Positions 20,859 to 29,895 of a stretch of 60,000 nucleotides of DNA are shown piece by piece. The stretch is from Strigamia acuminata (Eukaryota; Arthropoda; Chilopoda; Geophilomorpha; Linotaeniidae), in NCBI GenBank assembly GCA_949358305.1, contig OX442317.1, forward strand, positions 10,856,186-10,916,185. The letters run 5' to 3'. The translations under genes were made by a program, and so were the position numbers. Position 1 is the first letter of the stretch. Each line of letters begins with the position of its first letter. Below the pieces are notes generated by a model. It had not been told where the DNA came from. It saw only the letters and a program-made list of their open reading frames with translations, and did not search any database.

Positions 20859-21437
20859 TGTTACGTGGATTCCTGGACTTTTTATGGATTTCCACGTGAC
20901 ATTTGTTTATGGAATTTTAGAGTGAGGAAGAGGGAAATGAACAGAGTCAGTTTAATGGTTTAAATTCAACTTCAGTCTTTTTATTAACTGGACAGACAAA
21001 GTCTGTTCAATTCCTTTCAATTCTTACAATTCTCTGAACATTTATTCATAACAATAATTGATCTCTAGACATCATTGGATTCACTGGCATTTTTACAAAT
21101 AAGTTAACACTTTGCAATGTTTATCAAATTCAAATTCAACCCCAGCAGCCTTCAGCCGTTCCCTTTAATGGGCGACATTCAGTTACTGAGTTATAAGAGT
21201 GTGTGTTGTCATGACCTAAAACAAAAAGAGAAGAGCTCTGTCGAGAATGGGCGGCAGTTTTATAGGAAATCTCCTATCGCCCCCGTAATCAAATTGATCG
21301 GTCCTATCACATGGCGGTGACGTTTTTTCCGAACGCCAGCGCCATCTGTGGCCGAAATTTAGCAACATTAATCGAATCTTATTCCTAATTACGCGTTACG
21401 GATCGCCTGTCATTCTGGGCGGTCCGTACGCGTGACA
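20859..21437 (+). repeat. Solo LTR of a Ty3/gypsy-type element
   Basis: A 579-bp segment starts TGTTACGTGGATTCC and ends GTACGCGTGACA, giving a short TGTTACG-like/CGTGACA inverted terminus. It is flanked by ATAT on both sides, fitting a 4-bp duplication. No coding sequence lies beside it. The TGTTACG start is shared with the LTR at 36466, but the bodies differ. LTR-LTR recombination is the usual way to leave one LTR alone. Confidence 0.6.
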
Positions 21438-21625
21438 ATATGGTTAAAGTAAAAAAAAAGTGTAAATGAACTCAGGCTTCAACTTCAGGTTGAAGTAGAG
21501 AATCATCACTGAGCAGGGTTAAATAGTGGCACGATACAGTTAGAATTGGATGAGAATGCGCTTTATTAAGGCGCAAAGAAATTAGTAGAAGGTTGACATT
21601 CTCGCTCTGCTGTTTATAGGGTGAG

Positions 21626-21965
21626 ACACCTTCATCAAGTTGGCCCCTCGAGTATTTGTATAAAGAAAAATAAACATTGGACTAGATAGCCCTTTCAATG
21701 AACTAAATAAAAATGTGATTTGTTTTGATTGGACTCACTTTCTTCCTATCACTTTTTTCACTTTTATGATTAATTTTGCTGGTCCATTGATTTGGGGGGC
21801 TGGCATCAAGTTGGCCCCTCACGATAAAAGTAAAAAATGTGATAGAAAGATAGTGAGTCCAATCAAAACGAATCACATGTCCATTTAGTCCATTGAAAGG
21901 GCTATCTAGTCCAATGATTATTTTTGTTTGGACAAATACTTGGAGGGCCAACTTGACGAAGGTGT
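21626..21965. mobile_element. Fold-back miniature element (ACACCTTCATCAAGTTGG ends)
   Basis: The left arm begins ACACCTTCATCAAGTTGGCC and the right arm is its diverged complement. Pairing covers most of the 340 bp. The word ATCAAGTTGGCCCCTC also occurs a third time in the centre (about 21805). No ORF of note. Confidence 0.7.
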
Positions 21966-22325
21966 TGGAAGCCTAGTCCACAGCTTGAATAGAGTTGGAG
22001 AAGCATTGATTTGGTGGCAAGAAGGCCCAGAAGTCACCTCTGATCACATGATTGACAGGTGTGTCAATTGTGATCAGGGATGGGACAAAAACAAAAAGAT
22101 TATGTTTGGAGCAATGGATTGTGCAAACATCTTTTGTGCATATATTATTAAGAATGAGTTGGCAGATTTTAAAGAAAATAAATAAAATAAAAATTCAATA
22201 TAAATTGGGATAATTGAAAATAAAAAATGGGGGTCAGTGTTGTGTAATTGATAAATGTTTCGCGTTAAACTGACATTGATTTAACATTGATGTAAAGTAT
22301 AAATTGTTTAAGATTTTGACATATA
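21966..22325. other. No gene seen
   Basis: The ORF 21928-22185 starts in the preceding element and has no recognisable domain. I do not accept it as a gene. Confidence 0.5.
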
Positions 22326-23082
22326 CAGGGTGGAACAAAAGTCTGGATTCCTACTAAATATTTCTGAAAGTGGTAACAATGCATCTAATTCAATGATGGC
22401 AAAGTATTAAAGTTGGGTGTGGCAATCTTTTGGTGACCCGAAATTTGACCTTGAGATGTTCCTTCAAGGTCATTTGAAAATTATCTCGGAAACCGTTAGA
22501 GATAGACTGAAATTTCCAATTGTAAACTTGTAGACCATCATTTGTTTAGTCTAAAAATGACTAATTCTCAAATCTTTTGTACTAAAAGATTTTAAGAAAA
22601 TCGCAATTGAAAAAGTAGTTTTGAAAAGAAAAAATCATAAAAAAATTTAGTTTTCTACCCATATCTCTGCAACGGTGCCAGATATGCAAATTCCAACCAG
22701 GGGAATCGATTTTTTGGGTCATTTTAGATCTAATCAGCACATTTTTGGCACTTTTCCAAATTTTGGCCATGTTATTCTTGGACTTGTGTCTACTTTTTCA
22801 ATTGCGATTTTCTTAAAATCTTTTAGTACAAAAGATTTGAGAATTAGTCATTTTTAGACTAAACAAATGATGGTCTACAAGTTTACAATTGGAAATTTTT
22901 GTCTATCTCTAACGGTTTCCGAGATAATTTTCAAATGACCTTGAAGGAACATCTCAAGGTCAAATTTCGGGTCACCAAAAGATTGCCCCACCCAACTTTA
23001 ATACTTTGCCATCATTGAATTAGATGCATTGTTACCACTTTCAGAAATATTTAATAGAGATCCAGACTTTTGTTCCACCCTG
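22326..23082. mobile_element. Fold-back miniature element 3 (TA-flanked)
   Basis: A 757-bp near-perfect palindrome with ends CAGGGTGGAACAAAAGTCTG, TA on both sides (22324-22325, 23083-23084). Internal blocks include GACCTTGAGATGTTCCTTCA and TTCCAATTGTAAACTTGTAG, each present once per arm. The half copy at 5627 belongs to the same family. No coding capacity; a transcript through it would fold into a long hairpin. Confidence 0.85.
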
Positions 23083-23455
23083 TATAATAATTTCATCAGA
23101 ATGTTAAAACTCGTGCCATTATTGTACATGATGTGAAATGTGTTTGTGATTAAAGAATTCGAATTGTCATAAATGCGCATGTATTTCGATGTATTTGATA
23201 TATTAAGTCTGTTCATTATTACTTGTTCGCGGTATGAGGGCGCTATATGTAATTTGATAACGTTCTTGTATCGTTCTAGTCTGTAATGATGATGTCAATG
23301 ATGACATCATCAGGTATTATGATTGTTTCTTATTTTATACAATTACATGTAGAAAACATAATTTATTCTGTGAATACTGTATAAGTTTTTGGTCATGTGA
23401 ATAAAACTTCACCATTCTGCTTATGTTTTCAACCACAACCCAGCGTTTTTTATTG

Positions 23456-23662
23456 TGCCAAATTCTGGCCAAATGCTAACCAAATTGTGGCAAAATTGTG
23501 GATAAATTCTGACCAAATTATGGCCAACTTGTGGCCAAATTGTGGCAAACTTGTGGGCAAAATGTGGCAAAATTCTGGCAAAAACGTGGCAAAATTCTGG
23601 CTAAATTGTGGCCAAATTCTGCCAAATTCTGCCTAACCTGGTCAAATTGTGGCAAATGTTCC
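23456..23662. repeat. Degenerate 12-bp satellite (AAATTGTGGCCA-like)
   Basis: About seventeen diverged units around AAATTGTGGC, AAATTCTGGC and AACTTGTGGC follow one another without interruption. In one frame the array encodes repeated N-C/Q-I-A/M residues, a by-product rather than a protein signal. Confidence 0.75.
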
Positions 23663-23677
23663 GGTTACTTAGCAGTA

Positions 23678-23862
23678 TCATTTCGTCGCCCTTCATTTTG
23701 TCGCCGTGTCATTTCGTCGCCCTTCTTTTTCGTTTTTTGTTGTTTTGGTTGTTCAACCGTATCATTTCGTCGCCCTTTTTTCGTTTTGGGTGTCATTTCG
23801 TCGCCAAAAACGGCGACGAAATGACCCGGCGACGAAATGAAGGGCGACGAAATGAAGAAACC
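23678..23862. repeat. GGCGACGAAATGA terminus-like array, copy 1
   Basis: Eight or nine copies of the 13-bp word TCATTTCGTCGCC, first in one orientation and then inverted around CGCCAAAAACGGCG (about 23802-23816). It ends GACGAAATGAAGAAACCCCG. The copy at 28915-29007 has the same order of words in the opposite orientation, as expected for the two ends of one element or two elements of one family. Confidence 0.75.
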
Positions 23863-24155
23863 CCGGCTGGATGACCCACGTCATCAGTTCGGGGTGGTTG
23901 GTGGTGGTAGTGTTGCGCATGCGCTTCAGATTTCGCTTGCGCAGAGGACAGTTTTCACTCCCGCAATCAAGGTCAGCCATTATGAATCCAACCTAAGCTC
24001 AGAACAAGTTCCAGGTCAACTGAACTAGAGAACTGATGTCATACTCCCATAATTCTTTGCCTTGTCAACACCCGATATTGCGATTGTTGTTAAACAATGA
24101 TAAAGGCCCAAATTTTATTTTTTTAACACAAAAAATATTTTTTTATTAGGCTCTA
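23863..24155. other. GC-richer stretch with promoter-like words
   Basis: Contains GATGACCCACGTCATC (an inverted GATGAC) and, 40 bp on, GCGCATGCGC (23915-23924), identical to the core of an NRF-1 type site. The transcript it might drive is unknown. No ORF is supported. Confidence 0.3.
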
Positions 24156-24551
24156 TTAAAAAAAAAATAAAACCCACTCAGTGCACTTGACCTTTAAACG
24201 ATTGTCAGCGCAATATCGCTCTACATTGTCATGACTCCGCAATCTAGTTCGATCCGGAGGGAAAAAATACACGTCAGTGACGTCCTTGGTTGCCCCAGAT
24301 TGCCAAATCATTTCAGAACAAGTCCACCTGCTCCCCACAGCCGGAGAACCAGGCGGAGGCTGACGTAGTGGCAAGGCAATATTAGGAGGTGGAAACAAAG
24401 AATGCGCCTGCGCTAAAGGGTGAAAGACCATAGGCGCAACAGGCAGAGATGGAGGAGGGGGAATAGTAGGAGGGACATTGCATGCAGGAGCACCTTGAGG
24501 AATTAGTGGCAATGGGTCGAAAATAAAATCCGAATCACCGATATAGCACCT
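24156..24551 (-). pseudogene. ORF with methyl-CpG-binding-like domain
   Basis: A 132-codon open frame without an ATG. The first part is proline-rich (PPTIPPPPSLPVAP). The second reads WTCSEMIWQSGATKDVTDVY, then FFPPDRTRLRSHDNVERYC. This follows the MBD pattern W-x-R-x-x-x-x-x-S-G-x-x-x-x-x-x-D-V-Y-Y-x-x-P-x-G-K-x-x-R-S-x-x-x-x-x-x-Y-L closely. The domain fold normally reads methylated CpG in the nucleus. Lack of a start and of flanking coding sequence suggests either one exon of a host gene or a captured or pseudogenised piece. I cannot tell which. Confidence 0.5.
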
Positions 24552-25439
24552 TCATCAGTGATCTCGATGCCCTCATAAAAATGAGGATGTCCCCACATGC
24601 ATTCCTCATCGAAACAAACATGTTTCGACTCGAAAACAGCTCTGCGGTTAGGGCGTAAAGACCGTTCCGATAAGCGATCGATCCGTAGCGCTCGATTAGA
24701 TACAAAAGTTGATAAATTTTGTCAACAGATGGCATTGGCGCTTTTATCTGTCATCGCCGCATCATCTGGTTGATTAACTTGATTGATAGGGGTGGCAGGG
24801 ATAGTTTTCTTCATTAAGTCCTGCCTATCTTTAGACAGTTCATTCTGGAGCTTCATCCAGGTATGGGCTCTCTCCTGCTTACACATAGGACCTGAAGTCA
24901 GCCAGCTTATGGCTTGGCTAAGGATGCCTCTTCTGATTAAATAACTTAGATAATTTGGTCACACATTGTTGATTAATTCTGTTTTATTCCAGATAGTGTA
25001 TTGCATTTAATGTTTAGTTTGTAAGTTAATGTAAAGCCATTTAATGTAAACTTTAGACAGTTCAAACTGGAATTGTCCGGTTTAAAAATATATAGAATTT
25101 GCATTTAAAACTTGAAACGTGAGTCAGTCTCTTTCATTCTTTCTTCAAAGCACATTACAAGAGTCAGATCCATTAAGGACATAAAACCACGTTATAATAC
25201 GCGATAACCCCGCGTATGAAAAGCATAGCCAATAACCACACCAGTCCAGGCTCGGTTCTCGAATCACTTTAAGATGTTTTGAGTGGAACAACCTTGTCAT
25301 ACCACAGAAAATAGGGGACAAGATTATTTTGAGACTTATGTGAGAAGTGGTTTTTGAGGTAAATCATTGAAACCGCGAGCTCAGCCCACAGCCCGCAATT
25401 CAAGGCAAAAAAGTCATCAAAAATAAGAAGCGCACGCCA
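24552..25439. other. No gene seen
   Basis: Only short ORFs such as 24535-24735 (minus), with no recognised domain. The sequence is otherwise plain. Confidence 0.5.
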
Positions 25440-25960
25440 TCAAGCAAAGTGCTCCGCGACGCCATTTTGCTCTGGTGTGTGAACATTCGTGTGCTGTGCT
25501 TTAATGCCGCGCTGGACCAAGAAATTTTCGAAGTTTTTTAAACAAAATCCGATGCCATTATCTGTCCTGACCGCTTTAATGCAGCCAGCCCCCCATAAAA
25601 CGTCCATACGGGCATGGAACTCCTTAAAAAGTTCAAAAACTTCACCCTTCGTTTCCATGGGCAAAACGAAGGAATAGCGGGAAAAATCGTCCACGGTCGT
25701 CAACAAATAACGAGCGCCACCCAAGAAAATAGTTTAGGTTGGACCCCAAAAGTCCACATGAAGTAAATCCAATGATTCCTTAGTGGAAATTCCACTTGTG
25801 CTCGGAAAAGAGGCACAGGTAGATTTGAGCGCGCGCACACAGCACATGCTGACAATGCAGAAGTAGAAATGTCTATTCCGGATGCATTCGGAGATTTTGT
25901 TAGCATTCGAGTTTGGCAGTGTATTTGTGAATTAATAGGAGACACATTCAAGTTGTTCAC
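25440..25960 (-). pseudogene. Copia integrase fragment
   Basis: Two overlapping frames. The upstream one (25700-25960) carries ISTSALSACAVCARSNLPVP, matching the C-x-x-C end of the copia integrase zinc domain. The downstream one (25440-25724) reads YLLTTVDDFSRYSFVLPM with the first catalytic Asp, then IKAVRTDNGIGF with the second, then HTPEQNGVAEH with the terminal glutamate. The frame change between them and the loss of everything after the core make it a dead fragment. Confidence 0.8.
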
Positions 25961-26701
25961 TCAACTTGATCCCAAATGGATCTGAAAAGAATTTTATTTA
26001 TCTGGGAAGAGGTAAACAAATTATAACCTCAAACCAGATACAAGATAGAAATAAAATAAACATAATAAAAAGTACATAATATGGCAATAGATGGCACTAA
26101 TACATAGTACTAAAATAAACATGCATAATACAAAGGAAAAACAAATCATGTAATATTCATTACAAAGACATGCGAAAAACTAAGATATAGAAAACTAACA
26201 TTCGGCCCACTCGCATGTCATATACATAAATTTCAAACAAAATTTCTTAAGAGCAGTGATATCAACAGCTTTTCTCATTATACCAGGTGGCCCACATAAA
26301 AGCGGCCCTACAATACACAAGAAGGATTACGAAGAGTGACTCAAAAAAATGTATTTACACACAAAATTAAATATACATTAATCATTAGCTGAGGACAGTG
26401 TTGTTTAATTGATGTTTCTAGTGCAGTTTTTTCCGCTCTTTCGTTTGGTGTTTAGTTTTTGACAATTCGAGCATTGGTTCTCGAGATATCTGCATTTTTT
26501 ATAAATTTTTGTCCAAATTTTCCAAGTTTGATGGCACTAGTTAGCTTGAATTTTAGATTTTGTGGTAATTTTGTGGATTTCTTTAGCAGTATCGGTACAG
26601 GTACACAGTACTTTTCAAAAAAATACCGCAATTTGAGACTGGTAACTGGTACCTTTTTTGGTACCATACGACTTTACTTTAGCAAAATCTCAAAAAATGC
26701 A
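25961..26701. other. No gene seen
   Basis: AT-rich. Two opposed ORFs (26452-26667 and 26459-26707) are mirror images of each other's reading frame and have no known domain. Confidence 0.5.
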
Positions 26702-26873
26702 GATTAAGCAGAATCTCAGAAAATTTCACAAAATCAAGCAGAATCTCAGAAAATTTCACAAAATCAAGCAGAATCTCAGAAAATTTCACAAAATCAAGCA
26801 GAATCTCAGAAAATTGCACAAAATCAAGCAGAATCTCAGAAAATTTCACAAAATCAAGCACAATCTCACAAGG
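26702..26873. repeat. 30-bp tandem repeat, about six copies
   Basis: Near-identical units of 30 bp starting AATCTCAGAAAATTTCACAA. Because the period is a multiple of three, both strands stay open, giving KQNLRKFHKI on the plus strand and a hydrophobic VKFSEILLDF repeat on the minus strand. Little divergence between units indicates recent expansion. No start context or flanking coding sequence supports translation. Confidence 0.85.
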
Positions 26874-27365
26874 AGACCGCAAGAGTGTGTAATTCACAAT
26901 TGTTAAAATTATTGTTAAATAAAGTATTCACACGACCTGAGCAATGTTTCTTTCTTATATTAAAATGCACCTCTCTGTCACATTGTTATAAACAGTTACA
27001 ACACTCACAAGGGGAGAGCACCAATAAGCTATCACAGATTGTTGTAATATTAAACAAGAAGGATTGTTATATCATGCTGAATGAGACCCTAAAATAATTT
27101 CATTCCATAAACAGCCAACAATGCAAACAATGAGCTCAAAGTTGGCACTATTTTGTCTGTGTATACATCAAATCTGAGCAATCAGGCCTAGTGTATGAAT
27201 ACTGTAAACAACAGTTGCTAGGTAAAAAATAGTCCCAAGATCCAAGTTCAATTTTATCATTTGAGATTCAATGATGTCATTTCCTCTTTTGATATCACAT
27301 GACATATGACATCAGAACTTTGTTCAACAACATGACTGTCTTCATGAAGACAATAATAGTTTGTA
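26874..27365. other. No gene seen
   Basis: Short ORFs only; nothing recognised. Confidence 0.5.
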
Positions 27366-27665
27366 GTGGTAGTCCAGTGGTTCAGGCAATGGACTAAGAA
27401 TCTTTCCACACAGGTTCAAATCCTGCTGTCTGTGAAAATTTTTTACTTTTATTTTTTATTTTTTTTTAGCAGTAATTTTAATGTTTGTAATTTTATGTTT
27501 GTTTTTAGAAAACTTTAATTAATTAATTTTAATTTTTTAACAAACATAAAATTACAAACATTAAAATTACTGCTAAAAAAAATTAAAAAATAAAAGTAAA
27601 AAATTTTCACACACACCAGGATTTGAACCTGTGTGGAAAGATTCCTAGTCCATTGCCATGTTAAC
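27366..27665. repeat. Palindrome whose two arms carry tRNA-like (SINE-like) sequence
   Basis: The left arm holds GTCCAGTGGTTCAGGC (box A-like), an anticodon-loop-like CTAAGAA, and GGTTCAAATCC (27414-27424, a good box B). The right arm (about 27530-27665) is the complement with few changes: GGATTTGAACC (27620-27630). The arms continue through a T-rich tail to a centre near 27522. A tRNA-Leu(AAG)-like ancestry is my reading of the loop; the anticodon stem is imperfect. It could be two tRNA-derived SINEs inserted head to head, or one fold-back element that captured a tRNA gene. Confidence 0.65.
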
Positions 27666-28022
27666 ACCACATTAAAATCTCTAATTAATTCCATGTTAGA
27701 CAGGGTGTACATAGTTATCCTAAGGCAGGGTAACTTTATTTGGTATTAAATGATACTAAATCATTGCCTACATTGTCATAAATCATTGTTAACCAACTGT
27801 TCTTAATTTTTTGAACCAGAGTGTTTTTTCATTTTAGTTGATTACGAGAGAAAAATAAAAGTTTCCATGTTAAAAATAAGGTTTCTTGCTTATTTTGATG
27901 TGAAAAAACGATTGGAATAGGTTAGAAAACCATAAAATGGCGAGATCATTTCAAAACAAACAAATTTCACGTGTTTCTAATTTTTTGAGTCGCACCTTAC
28001 GTGATCGGAAGATGCGGAATCT
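27666..28022. other. No gene seen
   Basis: AT-rich, no supported ORF or repeat. Confidence 0.5.
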
Positions 28023-28208
28023 ATGAGCCACTCTTGTGAAGACATTGAGGACACATTCGATTCCGACTGCGGGGAAAAATTAAGCCCGGTGCACACATTC
28101 GAAGAAACTGATGCGGACATTGTTGCATCGCCTCGGCCACGCTTGCGGTTGCGCGATGAAGAGCGTCAACCACAATCAGCGTTTGGAGTGGAAGGGGCAG
28201 CGCTGAAG
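28023..28208 (+). CDS. Hypothetical acidic ORF, possible exon
   Basis: An ATG starts about 62 codons rich in Asp and Glu (EDIEDTFDSDCGEK) with an Arg-rich centre (PRPRLRLRDEERQ). Near its end the sequence reads GCTGAAGGTATGTTG, a reasonable 5' splice site at 28208/28209. No downstream exon was identified. It may also be a copia hinge-region scrap. Not recognised. Confidence 0.25.
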
Positions 28209-28519
28209 GTATGTTGACAATATTTTGTCAATTATTACCTGTTCCTTGCTCGATCATAGATTCTCCAAGCATTTGTTGACTCTTTGTAATTCCTTTTTAT
28301 TGTTTTGCTTTCACTGCAAAAGGCAAATTGTTAATTTCAATGTGCAGAACATTGTGCAAATTGCAGTGCTTAGTACTGCTTGATTTGTATTGTATTTAAC
28401 CGCCACTAAAGTGTTCTCACTCTGACAAAATGTAACGTTTACGGAACATCCGCGATAGGACGTCGAACACGAAAAGTCACATTCGTACCAGCCGCTTCCA
28501 CACATTGCCAGAACGTTTT
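28209..28519. other. No gene seen
   Basis: No supported feature. Confidence 0.5.
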
Positions 28520-28735
28520 GCATCAGCTTGGTGCAACATTTGGGCAACACTTTTCACCCACACACCCACAAGCGCCCTGCACTTTCGGTTTGGCGCACTT
28601 ATTCGTGAAGTGACCCATTTCCCCGCACTTAAAGTATTTAACCTGCAATAATGGTCGGAAAACATTAGAATTTGTCCCGGGTGTCGTGCTGGTCAATTGA
28701 AGACTAATCGAAGATTCGGAACTGGTGCCTTTCAT
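28520..28735 (-). pseudogene. Gag zinc-knuckle fragment
   Basis: The minus strand reads SSISLQLTSTTPGTNSNVF and then YFKCGEMGHFTNKCAKPK. This matches the CCHC knuckle C-x2-C-x4-H-x4-C of retrotransposon nucleocapsids, except that the first Cys is Tyr, which would abolish zinc binding. A further Cys-rich tail (ACGCVGEKCC) follows. No adjoining pol on this strand. Confidence 0.6.
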
Positions 28736-28914
28736 TTTTAGCCGATTAAATTCCGAAGGTGTTGCGAACAGATGGAGGAAATGGAAAACAAATGTTTTGC
28801 TGATTCTTGAGATATAACGAGTTTCACTTCAATTTCGTCAAAGCTAAAAGCGTTGTTAGAAAAGATAAAAATTTTCCTTGCTCTTGTCTTGTAAAAGAGT
28901 ATTTTTCTACTAAT

Positions 28915-29007
28915 TTTCGGGATTTCTTCATTTCGTCGCCGTTTTTGGCGACGAAATGACACCCAAAACGAACATAGGGGCGACGAAATAAAGGGCGACG
29001 AAATGAT
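28915..29007. repeat. GGCGACGAAATGA terminus-like array, copy 2
   Basis: Contains the palindromic core CGCCGTTTTTGGCGACGAAA and further GGCGACGAAATGA words, ending CGACGAAATGATA. Read on the minus strand it reproduces the beginning and end of the array at 23678 (TATCATTTCGTCGCCC ... GACGAAATGAAGAAAYCCCG) with an internal deletion. Confidence 0.75.
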
Positions 29008-29895
29008 ATAATTAAAAACAAAAAAAACCGAAAGTATATTGAGTAATGAATCATTTGTATGTGTTGGGAGTGCAAATGATTATAGAAAATTTGTGTGGTG
29101 CAGAGTTGATGAAAATTGGAAAAAATGAGTGTTTGATTAAAACAGTGAAATTTCAACAATCACAACAATTCACGGGATGAGGTTGCATGTCATAAAATAG
29201 AACAGGCAAGATGTATATTGTGGTGGAGATTGCGGTTCTTTCTATTTGAGACCCATTAATTGGCTAAAAGTAGTGAAAAGTAGTAAAGGTAAAGTGAAAT
29301 TGGCCAGTTATTTGCTAAAAATCAGATGATCCAGTTAAAATCCGTACAAAATTGCATTAAAAGTAATAAAATCTCTTATAAAATTTGAAATCAATGCATA
29401 GTAATTTGCATAAGTGATAAGAAAGAGAGGTGACTCATTGTAGATGTTTGAGTTATATTTTTTTTTACAGATTAGCTGATTGAATATTAAGTAGAGTGAA
29501 GTTGAATATTTAATTATAGTAAACTAAAAAGATTTACATGTTTGAATTTGTTAAAAATATTTACCCAAGTTGAATTTATGTAACAAAATGAGGTTGTTTT
29601 GGAGGTTAAGAGTGGTAAATATTGAATGTTTGTTTACTAATGGAAAAGTTAATAATGATTTAATTGCAGGAAATGTTTTCTTTTTGGTTTATGTAGAGGT
29701 TTATGTTGATTTTGATGATTAATTTTGATTATTTTTCAGGAAATAATTTATTGTTTTGATTTTGTTGAAATTTATTTTGGATTGATGACTGAGTGTGTTA
29801 ATTAATTGTGCATAAGTTTATTTCAGGGTTGGTGAAAGTTGTGAGTTGCTACAGCATTTTGTGAATAAAGTGAAGGTGTAATTTAAGGCTTAACA

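Noticed and set aside
26702-26873. Possible CRISPR-like array
   Set aside because: The 30-bp units are directly contiguous with no spacers, and the genome is eukaryotic. It is a simple tandem repeat.
27366-27440. Functional tRNA-Leu gene
   Set aside because: The box B is good, but the anticodon stem is mismatched, no acceptor stem closes, and the whole is part of a palindrome. A tRNA-derived repeat fits better.
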